Assembly: GCA_016342755.1 (NCBI GenBank)
Contig: JAEINS010000001.1
Coordinates: 124,001-188,000, forward strand
Length of the DNA stretch: 64,000 nt
Direction: 5' to 3'
Source of the DNA: Melioribacteraceae bacterium
Lineage (GTDB): Bacteria > Bacteroidota > Ignavibacteria > Ignavibacteriales > Melioribacteraceae
In this document: piece after piece, positions 47,170 through 55,254 of the stretch
Numbering within the stretch: position 1 is the stretch's first letter
Layout of the letters: each line of letters starts with the position of its first letter
Notes under the pieces: generated by a model
Database searches by the model: none
The model's input: the letters and a program-made list of their open reading frames with translations, nothing else
Told to the model about the DNA's origin: nothing
Translations under genes and position numbers: made by a program

Positions 47170-47367
47170 GTGAAAAGAATATTAGTTATTATTTCAATAT
47201 TTATTTTAACCGCATGTTCTGGTGAAGTTAAAAAAGAAAATATTAAAGCTGATTCTACAAAGGTGAAAAAGGATTCTGTAAAAGTTGAGCAAGAACCCAA
47301 AGGTTATAAGTCAGCTCACCAGGAACATTACGAAGAGTTTAAGAAGGATTCGGTTAGTAAAAGATGA
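47170..47367 (+). CDS. Small lipoprotein
   Basis: This 65-residue protein has a lipoprotein signal with lipobox LTAC (Cys about 16) after a hydrophobic stretch VIISIFI. The mature part is highly charged and Lys/Asp/Ser-rich, with the repeated element DSxKVKKDSVKVEQ. I do not recognise a family. The GTG start is well supported by AGGAG just upstream, 8 nt after the GH18 stop, so it is co-transcribed with that gene. Its TGA stop lies within the stem of the terminator that follows. Confidence 0.75.
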   Translation: MKRILVIISIFILTACSGEVKKENIKADSTKVKKDSVKVEQEPKGYKSAHQEHYEEFKKDSVSKR

Positions 47368-47394
47368 CATCTTTTGAGAAGATGTCATCTTTTT
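47361..47394. terminator. Bidirectional intrinsic terminator between convergent genes
   Basis: A perfect 13-bp stem (AAGATGACATCTT at 47361-47373 with its complement at 47379-47391) has a 5-nt loop, TTGAG. On the plus strand it is followed by a T-run. On the minus strand the reverse also ends in Ts, so it should stop transcripts from both the lipoprotein gene and the serine hydrolase gene at 47403. The stop codon of the lipoprotein (47365-47367) is inside the stem. Confidence 0.88.
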
Positions 47395-47402
47395 ATGAGA
47401 AT

Positions 47403-48497
47403 TTATTTTTCGCCTTCCAAAGATATAATTACCGCATCATGAACAACCGGTCTTACTTTTCTAATCGATTTTGTATCATCGGGATAAACACGGTTGGTTA
47501 AGAACACAACAAATATTTCTCTAACTGGATCAATCCAGATTGAGGTACCGGTATAACCTAAATGACCAAAGGTTCCGGATGAAAAATATTTCCCGCTAGT
47601 TGCATGTCCTTCTTCCGATCTTGTATCAAAACCAAGGGCGCGCGAACTTCTATCAGAATTCTTTTTTATAAACTTATTAATAGTTTCTTCTTTTAAGTAC
47701 CTTTCTCCATTATAAGTGCCTTTATTCAAAAGTAATTGGCAAAGAACAGAAAGATCTTCGGTTGTTGAATATAGTCCGGCATTTCCTGATAATCCGTCTA
47801 ACGCTCTGGCTAACGGATCATGCACTACACCTTGTAATTCAGGAGTAGTTGGAACACACTCACTCTTAAATTCATCGGATGGAGTAAACATTGTCCTTTT
47901 TAATCCGAGAGGTTCAACAAATTTTTCATCATAATATTTGTACATCGGCTTGTTTGTAATTGCTTCCACAACCATCATAGAAGTAACAAAGTTCAAACAA
48001 CTGTAAACGGACTTCGAATTTGTTTCATACTGACATGGCAGTGCTTTTATTGTGTCTAGTAATCCTAAACGTGTATCACCTTCAACAGGCGGGTGATAAG
48101 CCTTTAATCCGCTTTCATGAATTAATAAATCTTTAACTAAAACTTTTTCTTTTCCGTTTTGTCCAAACTCAGGCAAGTATTTTGCAACAGGATCATTAAT
48201 ATTGAGTTTTCCTTCATCAACCAATTTCATTATACAGAAGTTTGTTCCAAATGCCTTGGTAACAGAAGCTAAATCGAATAGCGAATTATCTTTTACTTCT
48301 GGTGAGCTGGTATCGTAAGTATAATTGCCATATGAATTTTTATAAATAATATTGTTTTTTGAGCCGACTAACACTGAGGCTCCCGGGAAAATAGAATCTT
48401 GAATCGCAGCTTGAATGGTAGAATCCAGTTTCTCGAATGATGTCTGGCATGAACATGTGATATAGAACAGTAATAATAAGAGTAGAAGTTTTTTCAT
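47403..48497 (-). CDS. Beta-lactamase-fold serine hydrolase lipoprotein
   Basis: This 364-residue protein belongs to the class C beta-lactamase / penicillin-binding protein family. The nucleophile motif is Ser78-Val-Thr-Lys81, the second motif is YSCLN (Tyr-x-Asn type), and the third is HLGYTGTS. The N-terminus is a strongly hydrophobic lipoprotein-type signal with candidate lipid-bearing cysteines in YITCSC. It probably acts as a peptidase or esterase on cell-wall fragments in the periplasm. I chose ATG 48497, preceded by GGGG. The ATG four codons upstream (48509) is part of the ribosome-binding-site motif ATGGGGATA that recurs before other genes here. It is divergent from the gene at 48688. 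Confidence 0.87.
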   Translation of the reverse strand: MKKLLLLLLLFYITCSCQTSFEKLDSTIQAAIQDSIFPGASVLVGSKNNIIYKNSYGNYTYDTSSPEVKDNSLFDLASVTKAFGTNFCIMKLVDEGKLNINDPVAKYLPEFGQNGKEKVLVKDLLIHESGLKAYHPPVEGDTRLGLLDTIKALPCQYETNSKSVYSCLNFVTSMMVVEAITNKPMYKYYDEKFVEPLGLKRTMFTPSDEFKSECVPTTPELQGVVHDPLARALDGLSGNAGLYSTTEDLSVLCQLLLNKGTYNGERYLKEETINKFIKKNSDRSSRALGFDTRSEEGHATSGKYFSSGTFGHLGYTGTSIWIDPVREIFVVFLTNRVYPDDTKSIRKVRPVVHDAVIISLEGEK

Positions 48498-48687
48498 ATT
48501 TATCCCCATAAATTAAATTGTGATTTTAAATTTATACTATCTATATACAATCTTCAATAGAGCATAGTAAATAAATGAAATAAACAAACTATAACTATCA
48601 ATACTGATTATTTACCTTATGATTGATTAGAATTTTCCCTTTTAAAATGTTATTTTTACCCCTTATATAATTTTATGGGGATAAAAT

Positions 48688-49674
48688 ATGTTAAGGACAA
48701 TTTTTGTTCTGGGGATTTGTATATGCACATTTACCGCGTGCTTAAAACAAGTTGAGCAGAAGCCTATTAATTCAACTCAAAAAATCGAAAAAAAATCTAT
48801 AACTAACATTATAGCTGGTGAAACTGTTTCGCTAACAGCAAAGGGAGATGGTTTTTTTAATACTCCGGTTTTTTCTAATAACGGGGAAAAGGTCTTTTTT
48901 GCAAACCAGAATTATTCTGAAGTCTGGTCTTGTGATGCTGATGGTAAAAATATTAAACTTGTTGCTGAAGGGAAAAGAATAGCCCAGAGCTTTGTTTTAT
49001 CGGGTGATGATAGGATTCTTTACGCAATTGAAAAAAACAAGCGGGGAAAAAGAGGGGAAGATTTATTATTGCGGTTCGATTTAAGCAGCGGTAAAAAATC
49101 TGTTTTGTATAAATCCGCAAAAGGATTAGTAAATCTGGAGCTAACAGATAATGAACTGATATTTCTTGAAGATGATAAAATACAATCGTACGATATTGTT
49201 TTATCAAAACTGAATGTAACATTGGTATCCGAAAAATCTGTTTATCAGATAAATGGGACTGTGATAAAAGTTTTTAAAGAAAATGGTGTGGAAGTTATTA
49301 AACCTTTTGAGGATAAAAATATTCTCTGGGTAGAAAAATTTCATTCCTGTAGTAATGTTTTATTCAGTGTTGCCGGTGATAAAACTTACTTAGCCGATGA
49401 AAACTGCTCTATAATAAAGCCGCTTGGCGATATTAGAAATCCTAAGATTTCATGGGATGATACAATGGTTGCTTATTATCTTGATAAAGATGACGGTATG
49501 AAAATAACCGGCTCGGATATTTTTGTGAAAGAAATTGAGAGCGGTAAAGAGTTTATGATTACTGATTCGAAGGATGTTCAGGAAACTAATCCTGACTGGG
49601 CGAAAGACGGGGAAAGTCTGGTATACGCGACAGACGAAGGTATAATTAAGTTAGTAAAATTAATATTTAATTAA
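48688..49674 (+). CDS. TolB-like beta-propeller lipoprotein
   Basis: The 328-residue protein has a lipobox FTAC (Cys about 18) and then repeated propeller blades of the PD40/TolB type, such as TPVFSNNGEKVFFANQ and NPDWAKDGESLVYATDEG. It should sit in the periplasm on a membrane. It is a paralogue of the protein at 51778; the last two blades correspond closely (DKDDGMKITGSDIFVKE against DKDDHEQVVASEIFAKT). Each is followed directly by a secreted peptidoglycan amidase, 15 nt downstream here. A role in sensing or holding cell-wall fragments is inferred from context only. Confidence 0.8.
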   Translation: MLRTIFVLGICICTFTACLKQVEQKPINSTQKIEKKSITNIIAGETVSLTAKGDGFFNTPVFSNNGEKVFFANQNYSEVWSCDADGKNIKLVAEGKRIAQSFVLSGDDRILYAIEKNKRGKRGEDLLLRFDLSSGKKSVLYKSAKGLVNLELTDNELIFLEDDKIQSYDIVLSKLNVTLVSEKSVYQINGTVIKVFKENGVEVIKPFEDKNILWVEKFHSCSNVLFSVAGDKTYLADENCSIIKPLGDIRNPKISWDDTMVAYYLDKDDGMKITGSDIFVKEIESGKEFMITDSKDVQETNPDWAKDGESLVYATDEGIIKLVKLIFN

Positions 49675-49689
49675 AAAGGTATTTAGACA

Positions 49690-51744
49690 ATGATGTATAA
49701 TATTCAAAATAAACTGATGGTTGTTCTTATTCTGCTATTAACATTTTCTTTTGCAAATTACAAAGCTCAGGAAATTAAAAACAGTAAGTTATCGTTTAAT
49801 CTTAAAACTGAATTTAATTCACTTTCAAAAAAGGTTGTAACAAACGACAATAAAAAAATCTACACTTCCGAAATATTACAAGTTCCGCTTAACAATATAG
49901 AACCGTTTTTAGCGGTAGGATTCAAAGCCAAATTTAACAACGATTCTCCGCTAATAAACATGCTTGTACGGGCATCATCAGACGGAAATGAATGGACTGA
50001 ATGGTATCATTCCGAAGAAGATGATCTTGGTGTTATGGGTACTAAGTATTATTCGGGAGAACTTGTTTACTTTAATCCGGATGTAAAATATTTTCAGTAT
50101 AAAATTATTTTAACAAAAAAAGCGAATAGTACTTTTTCTGAAATTGAAAATTTAGAGTTTACATTTATTAGTCCCGGAGCTACTCCGGTAGATGTAATAG
50201 AAGAAAACATAGCCAGATCAAAATCATTAAAAAAATCTTCCAATACAGTTCCTCGTCCGGTATATGTTGATAGAAAAGGGTGGGGATGTCCGCAATCTGA
50301 ACACGTAAGCTCAAGAAGTTTAACAGATGTTACACATTTGATTGTCCATCACAGTGCCGGTAATACAACAAGTTCCGATTTTGCTGCCATCGTACGCGCC
50401 TACTGGGAGTTGCATGTTAATACAAACGGCTGGGCTGATATTGGCTATAACTGGCTTGTTGATCCAAACGGCGTATTATACAAAGGCCGTGCATGGAAAT
50501 CAGCCGGACAAGAGAATGTTCAGGGTGCGCATAATTCGGGTAAAAATGGCGGTTCTACTGGCATCTGTTTTATAGGTAATTATGAAACCGCACAGCCTAA
50601 GGAAGAAGGATTAAACAAGTTGTATAAAATTTTAGCTTTTCTGTCTGATAAATACAATATAGATCCGGTTGGAACTAGTTATCATAATGCAATCGCAAAG
50701 GTTAACGATAATATAGACGGGCACGGACAAAGCGGCGGCGGAACGGCCTGCCCAGGTAAAAATATAATAAATAAGCTTGCTGATATTAGAGCAAACACTC
50801 AAGCGCAAATGATTGATATAACTGCTGTACCATTGGTTCAGACAGTTTTTCCGAGTGCCGGAGTTGATAGTATAAATTCAACAATGGGAATTAAATTTTC
50901 ATTCAGTCATTCAATGGCTTCCCAGACTGTTGAAAGCGCATTACTAATTGAACCTGAAATAGAAGGTAGTTTTGAATGGAGTTCAGATTATACTCAGTTT
51001 ACTTTTTTACCAGAGACTAGTTTTGTTCCACAAACAGAATATAATGTAACCATCGGTGGTTCAGCAATGAGTAAGTGGATTGTACCGTTGACAACTGATC
51101 ATACAACGAGTTTTGTAATTAAGAAAAAAGACAGATTAAGTTTAATCGCGGCATATCCGGCAAATGGAGAAACTAATGTTTCAAAAGATATAAAAGTAGA
51201 TTTGAAATTTGATGCTTCTTTGAAATCAAATTCACTTGGCGGCAATGTTTATTTCTTAAATGAAAACGGAGAATCGGTTTCACTTAATATTGATTTTAAT
51301 GCATACTCTGATGGACGAATTTCATTTACTCCTTCAAATTCTCTGGACGAGGGGAAAACATATTCTATTATACTGAAAGATGGAATAACCGATACATACG
51401 GAAATTCCTTTGGAGACAGTGTTAAAATAGTATTTACGACAGAAAGTATTACTGGTACTGAGGAAGATAATAGCTTAATTAATAAATTCTATCTGGAACA
51501 AAATTATCCTAACCCGTTTAATCCTACTACAGTAATTAGTTATCAGTTGCCATCTAATAGTTTTGTTTCTCTGGCTGTTTTTGACATACTGGGAAATAAA
51601 ATTGCGACTTTGGTAAATGGGAATAAAGCTTCTGGTAAACATAAGGTAAGCTGGGACGCATCAGGTTTATCAAGCGGAATATATATTTATCAGCTTAGTT
51701 CCGGTGCGTTTTTAGAAACGAAGAAAATGATTTTACAAAAATAG
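49690..51744 (+). CDS. T9SS N-acetylmuramoyl-L-alanine amidase (Amidase_2/PGRP type)
   Basis: The 684-residue secreted enzyme begins with a signal peptide (hydrophobic LMVVLILLLTFSFA). A beta-rich N-terminal domain is followed by an Amidase_2 zinc amidase (about 210-375). Its motifs are HLIVHHSAGN (near 50335), WADIGYNWLVDPNG, a QGAHNSG, and the zinc-binding DGHGQ ... TACPGK end. It cleaves the amide between MurNAc and the stem peptide. Two Big_5-like Ig domains follow (VFPSAGVDS and AAYPANGETNVS), then a type A sorting domain. It is placed on or outside the cell surface by T9SS, so its target may be other cells or released wall. It is 15 nt after the propeller gene. Confidence 0.9.
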   Translation: MMYNIQNKLMVVLILLLTFSFANYKAQEIKNSKLSFNLKTEFNSLSKKVVTNDNKKIYTSEILQVPLNNIEPFLAVGFKAKFNNDSPLINMLVRASSDGNEWTEWYHSEEDDLGVMGTKYYSGELVYFNPDVKYFQYKIILTKKANSTFSEIENLEFTFISPGATPVDVIEENIARSKSLKKSSNTVPRPVYVDRKGWGCPQSEHVSSRSLTDVTHLIVHHSAGNTTSSDFAAIVRAYWELHVNTNGWADIGYNWLVDPNGVLYKGRAWKSAGQENVQGAHNSGKNGGSTGICFIGNYETAQPKEEGLNKLYKILAFLSDKYNIDPVGTSYHNAIAKVNDNIDGHGQSGGGTACPGKNIINKLADIRANTQAQMIDITAVPLVQTVFPSAGVDSINSTMGIKFSFSHSMASQTVESALLIEPEIEGSFEWSSDYTQFTFLPETSFVPQTEYNVTIGGSAMSKWIVPLTTDHTTSFVIKKKDRLSLIAAYPANGETNVSKDIKVDLKFDASLKSNSLGGNVYFLNENGESVSLNIDFNAYSDGRISFTPSNSLDEGKTYSIILKDGITDTYGNSFGDSVKIVFTTESITGTEEDNSLINKFYLEQNYPNPFNPTTVISYQLPSNSFVSLAVFDILGNKIATLVNGNKASGKHKVSWDASGLSSGIYIYQLSSGAFLETKKMILQK

Positions 51745-51777
51745 ATAATAATATTTTTATTAATGGGGATACAAAAA

Positions 51778-52683
51778 ATGAGAACACTCTTATTTTTATT
51801 TTTAGCAATTACAATCTCGGCACAGAATATTGAGGTTGTAGAAACAATTCAACTAACATCCGAAAACGGATTTACTAATGCTAAGTTTAGTCCGGATGGC
51901 GAAGAAATTCTATTTACCAGACAAGGTTTTAACGGATTATATCTTTACAAAAAATCATCCGGTGAAATTTCTCAGTTAAATGATTTTATCGGAGCCGGTT
52001 ATGAACCAGTTTTTACTGAAGATGGTGAAAATGTAGTTTTCAGACATGATTCATTTAAAGGTCTTAAAAAATATTCTGCGATTAAGACTCAAAATATTTC
52101 AAGCGGTAAAATAATTACTTTAGTTGAAGAGGCGAGATTCATTTCACCTCCGATTGTAAAATCAAACAAACTGATTTACACAAAAAATGATCAGATTAAT
52201 GTACTTCAGATTTCTGAAAAATCATTGACCAAATCTGAATCCGGTATTTCAATCAAAATTGAAAACCAAAAATTGGCTTTAATCGAAAATGGTTACAAAA
52301 AAATATTAGATCCGGTTGGAAACGGTAATTACTTATGGCCGTCTATTTCACCCGATAAACAAGAACTATTATTTACCGCGGCAGGTGAAGGAACTTTTAC
52401 TTGCGATCTTGAAGGAAATATTGTTTCTGAAATTGGTTACGCAAACGCTCCTAAATGGTCTGATGACGGTAAATGGATAGTTTACATGGTTGATAAAGAT
52501 GATCATGAACAAGTTGTTGCTTCAGAAATTTTCGCGAAAACAAAAGACGGAAAAAAAACAATTAAGTTAACTGATACACCAGATATTCATGAAATGTATC
52601 CCGAATGGTCTCCAAAAGGGGATGAAATTGTTTTTAGCAGCAACGATGGTAATATTTATCTAATGCGAATTAAGGTTAACTAG
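51778..52683 (+). CDS. Secreted TolB-like beta-propeller protein
   Basis: This protein of 301 residues has a signal peptide (MRTLLFLFLAITISAQ) without a lipobox cysteine. PD40-type blades follow: AKFSPDGEEILFTRQ, LLFTAAGEG and YPEWSPKGDEIVFSSNDG. It is a paralogue of the lipoprotein at 48688 and like it is followed directly by a T9SS amidase (gap 8 nt). I chose ATG 51778 because the upstream ATG at 51763 is part of the recurring ATGGGGATA motif that acts as ribosome-binding site elsewhere in this cluster. It probably resides in the periplasm. Confidence 0.82.
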   Translation: MRTLLFLFLAITISAQNIEVVETIQLTSENGFTNAKFSPDGEEILFTRQGFNGLYLYKKSSGEISQLNDFIGAGYEPVFTEDGENVVFRHDSFKGLKKYSAIKTQNISSGKIITLVEEARFISPPIVKSNKLIYTKNDQINVLQISEKSLTKSESGISIKIENQKLALIENGYKKILDPVGNGNYLWPSISPDKQELLFTAAGEGTFTCDLEGNIVSEIGYANAPKWSDDGKWIVYMVDKDDHEQVVASEIFAKTKDGKKTIKLTDTPDIHEMYPEWSPKGDEIVFSSNDGNIYLMRIKVN

Positions 52684-52691
52684 GGGGAGCG

Positions 52692-55106
52692 ATGAAAAAA
52701 TTATTATTAATAGGAATATTTTTAACGAATATAATGTTTGCACAAGATTTAAGTGGTATAAAAATTTGTATTGATCCCGGTCATGGTGGTCATGAATCAG
52801 ATGATAGACATATTGTTGGTCCGGAGTTTTGGGAATCTGAAGGTAATTATTCCAAGGCATTACATGCTAAGGAAATTATAACTTCTCTCGGTGGAACAGT
52901 TATATTAACTAGGAATGGTAACGGCGATACAGGTTCTAGTGATCCGTCACTTTCTCAACGAGCTGAAATTGCAAATGCAAATAATGCGGATATATTTCAT
53001 TCAATACATTCAAATGCAACTGGGATTTCCACAAAAAGAAATATGGTATTAATTTTATATAGAGGATATGATAATGATCCTGTTTTTCCAGAGGCAAAGG
53101 AATATGCTCGTTCAGTTTATAGACATTTAGAAAAAGTTAATCATGTAAAAAACTTAAGCTATGATTACATAAAAGGTGACTGGACTTTTTATCCAAGCTG
53201 GGGAACTTCAGGTTTAGGTGTTCTTCGACCATTAACAATGCCTGGTGCATTATCAGAAGGATCATTTCATGATTATTTGCCTGAAGCATGGAGACTAAAA
53301 AATGATTCTTATCTTCGTCATGAAGCATGGGGAATAACTAGAGCTTTATTAGAACATTATGATGCTGGTACTTTAACAACAGGAATTGTTGCTGGCATTA
53401 TTCGCGATCCTGATGAAGGTGTTCCCTCAAGTTATCAGGCTATGTCAGACTTGGGTGATAATAAAAAACCAATTAATAATATTAAGGTAACACTTCAGCC
53501 TGGTAATATTGTATATAATGGAGATTATCAGAACAATGGATTTTATATGTTTGATGAATTAGAACCTGGTGATTACACTTTATATATTGAAGCTGATGAT
53601 TATACCCCTGACACTGTAGATGTTACTGTTACAGCAAATAATTCTGTACATGTAAATAAATATTTGTATCCATCACCTAATCCAACTGCACCAAATATTG
53701 TTTCAAACATGCCTGAAACAGAATCTGAAAAAGTGAGTCTAATAAATGAAATTGTTGTTGAATTTAACAAAAGAATGGATGAGACAAGCGTTGAAAATGG
53801 TTTCTCAATATCCCCAGCAATGTTAGGAACATTTGCATGGGAAAAAGATAGTAGAATCATGAAATTTAAACCCGTAGTTGCTCTTCAACCTGGAACAGAT
53901 TATACAGTTATATTATCATCTGATACGAAGTCTCATTTTCAAGTAAATCTAGAAAATGATTATTCTATTGATTTCAAAACTCGTTCAGAATTAAACTTAA
54001 TTGATAACTACCCTAGGAATAATGAGGTGAATGTTAGTACAACTACTGACTTAGTTTTAACATTTGATGCCCCAATTAATTCATCTACTCTTGGAGTAAA
54101 TTTTAGTCTTAAAGATTCAAAAGGTAAAACACCAAATTTCACTCCCGATATGGGAGCGTATTCAAATGGACAAGTTATTATTAGATTTATGGATACTCTT
54201 AAATCAGATGAATTATATAAGCTTGAACTTAGTGATGGTGTCGGAGATATTGAAGGCTTAACAATTGATAGTAGTGTGACAATCCAATTTACAACAATAG
54301 GAAAGGAAGTTGAAGCAGATTTTATAGTTGATAGTCTAATAAGTACAGCGTGGGAGGATCCGACAATCTCTTTAAATTCTAATAATATAGATTCTGATTT
54401 AACAAAGTTTACTTTCTCAAGTAATAAGAAAGTAAGCGGAACTACTTCAGGATTAATTAATTATAATTTTATTGATGAATCTGGTGTTTGTTGTGTATCC
54501 AAATCAACCCCAATAAATTTAGGTTCTGATCTAGAAACCAAATTTGGAATGTGGATTTATGGTGATCTTAGTAATAACATATTAGAATATTGGTTTTATC
54601 ATAATAGCAGTAGTAACTCAATTGTAGTTGTAGATACACTTGATTGGCTTGGTTGGAAATTAAAGACAGTTTCGGTTGGCGAGATTGAAGGATCTGGTGA
54701 AAAATTATTTCACTCGGTGGTTATTAGAAAAACAGCTGAAGGTAATGCTGAAGGTGCAATATACTTTGATGATATACAGTCTGATGTTGTTACTGACGTA
54801 GAAACTTATGAAGAACTTCCTTCTAATTTCGAACTACTTCAGAATTATCCTAATCCGTTTAATCCTTCAACAAATATTGTTTTTAAGATTGCGGAAAACA
54901 CAAATGTAAAACTTGCTGTCTTCAATTTATTAGGTGAAAAAGTAAAAACACTTATTGCTGGAGCTGAGTTCACAAATGGAACTTATAAACAAATCTGGAA
55001 TGGAAATTCTGATTCCGGTGTTAGATCTCCAAGCGGAATTTATTTTTATCAATTAGAAACATCTTCAGGATTTAAGGCAATTAAGAAAATGATATTGTTA
55101 AAATAA
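52692..55106 (+). CDS. T9SS N-acetylmuramoyl-L-alanine amidase (Amidase_3 type)
   Basis: The 804-residue secreted amidase has a signal peptide (about 1-18). The Amidase_3 domain (about 22-230) has zinc ligands His31 in DPGHGG, Glu in FWESEGN (48 or 50), His106 in SIHSNA, and a catalytic Glu in ALSEGSF. A carboxypeptidase-regulatory-like domain (about 240-325) is followed by two Big_5-like domains (NMPETESEKVS and NYPRNNEVNVS) and an undescribed beta module. A type A sorting domain ends the protein. The catalytic family differs from the amidase at 49690, while the Ig-like and sorting parts match. The start has GGGGGAG immediately upstream, the strongest ribosome-binding site of the cluster. 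A terminator follows. Confidence 0.9.
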   Translation: MKKLLLIGIFLTNIMFAQDLSGIKICIDPGHGGHESDDRHIVGPEFWESEGNYSKALHAKEIITSLGGTVILTRNGNGDTGSSDPSLSQRAEIANANNADIFHSIHSNATGISTKRNMVLILYRGYDNDPVFPEAKEYARSVYRHLEKVNHVKNLSYDYIKGDWTFYPSWGTSGLGVLRPLTMPGALSEGSFHDYLPEAWRLKNDSYLRHEAWGITRALLEHYDAGTLTTGIVAGIIRDPDEGVPSSYQAMSDLGDNKKPINNIKVTLQPGNIVYNGDYQNNGFYMFDELEPGDYTLYIEADDYTPDTVDVTVTANNSVHVNKYLYPSPNPTAPNIVSNMPETESEKVSLINEIVVEFNKRMDETSVENGFSISPAMLGTFAWEKDSRIMKFKPVVALQPGTDYTVILSSDTKSHFQVNLENDYSIDFKTRSELNLIDNYPRNNEVNVSTTTDLVLTFDAPINSSTLGVNFSLKDSKGKTPNFTPDMGAYSNGQVIIRFMDTLKSDELYKLELSDGVGDIEGLTIDSSVTIQFTTIGKEVEADFIVDSLISTAWEDPTISLNSNNIDSDLTKFTFSSNKKVSGTTSGLINYNFIDESGVCCVSKSTPINLGSDLETKFGMWIYGDLSNNILEYWFYHNSSSNSIVVVDTLDWLGWKLKTVSVGEIEGSGEKLFHSVVIRKTAEGNAEGAIYFDDIQSDVVTDVETYEELPSNFELLQNYPNPFNPSTNIVFKIAENTNVKLAVFNLLGEKVKTLIAGAEFTNGTYKQIWNGNSDSGVRSPSGIYFYQLETSSGFKAIKKMILLK

Positions 55107-55116
55107 TTTATATATA

Positions 55117-55153
55117 AAATCCTGCGGTTATCAAAACTGCGGGATTTTTTTTT
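55117..55153 (+). terminator. Intrinsic terminator after the Amidase_3 gene
   Basis: A 13-bp stem with two G-T wobbles (55117-55129 with 55135-55147), a 5-nt loop ATCAA, and nine Ts from 55145 to 55153. It ends the cell-wall hydrolase cluster. Confidence 0.9.
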
Positions 55154-55254
55154 CTTAAACTGATGAAAATGTTTACACTTCATAAATAGTTCCTTGTATT
55201 AAAAAATAATAATTAGTACTTATGTAGCATTATTTTATTTATTAATGTTACTAT

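Noticed and set aside
48498..48509. Start of the serine hydrolase at 48509 (MGIN...)
   Set aside because: That ATG is part of the recurring ATGGGGATA ribosome-binding motif; the lipoprotein signal begins properly at 48497.
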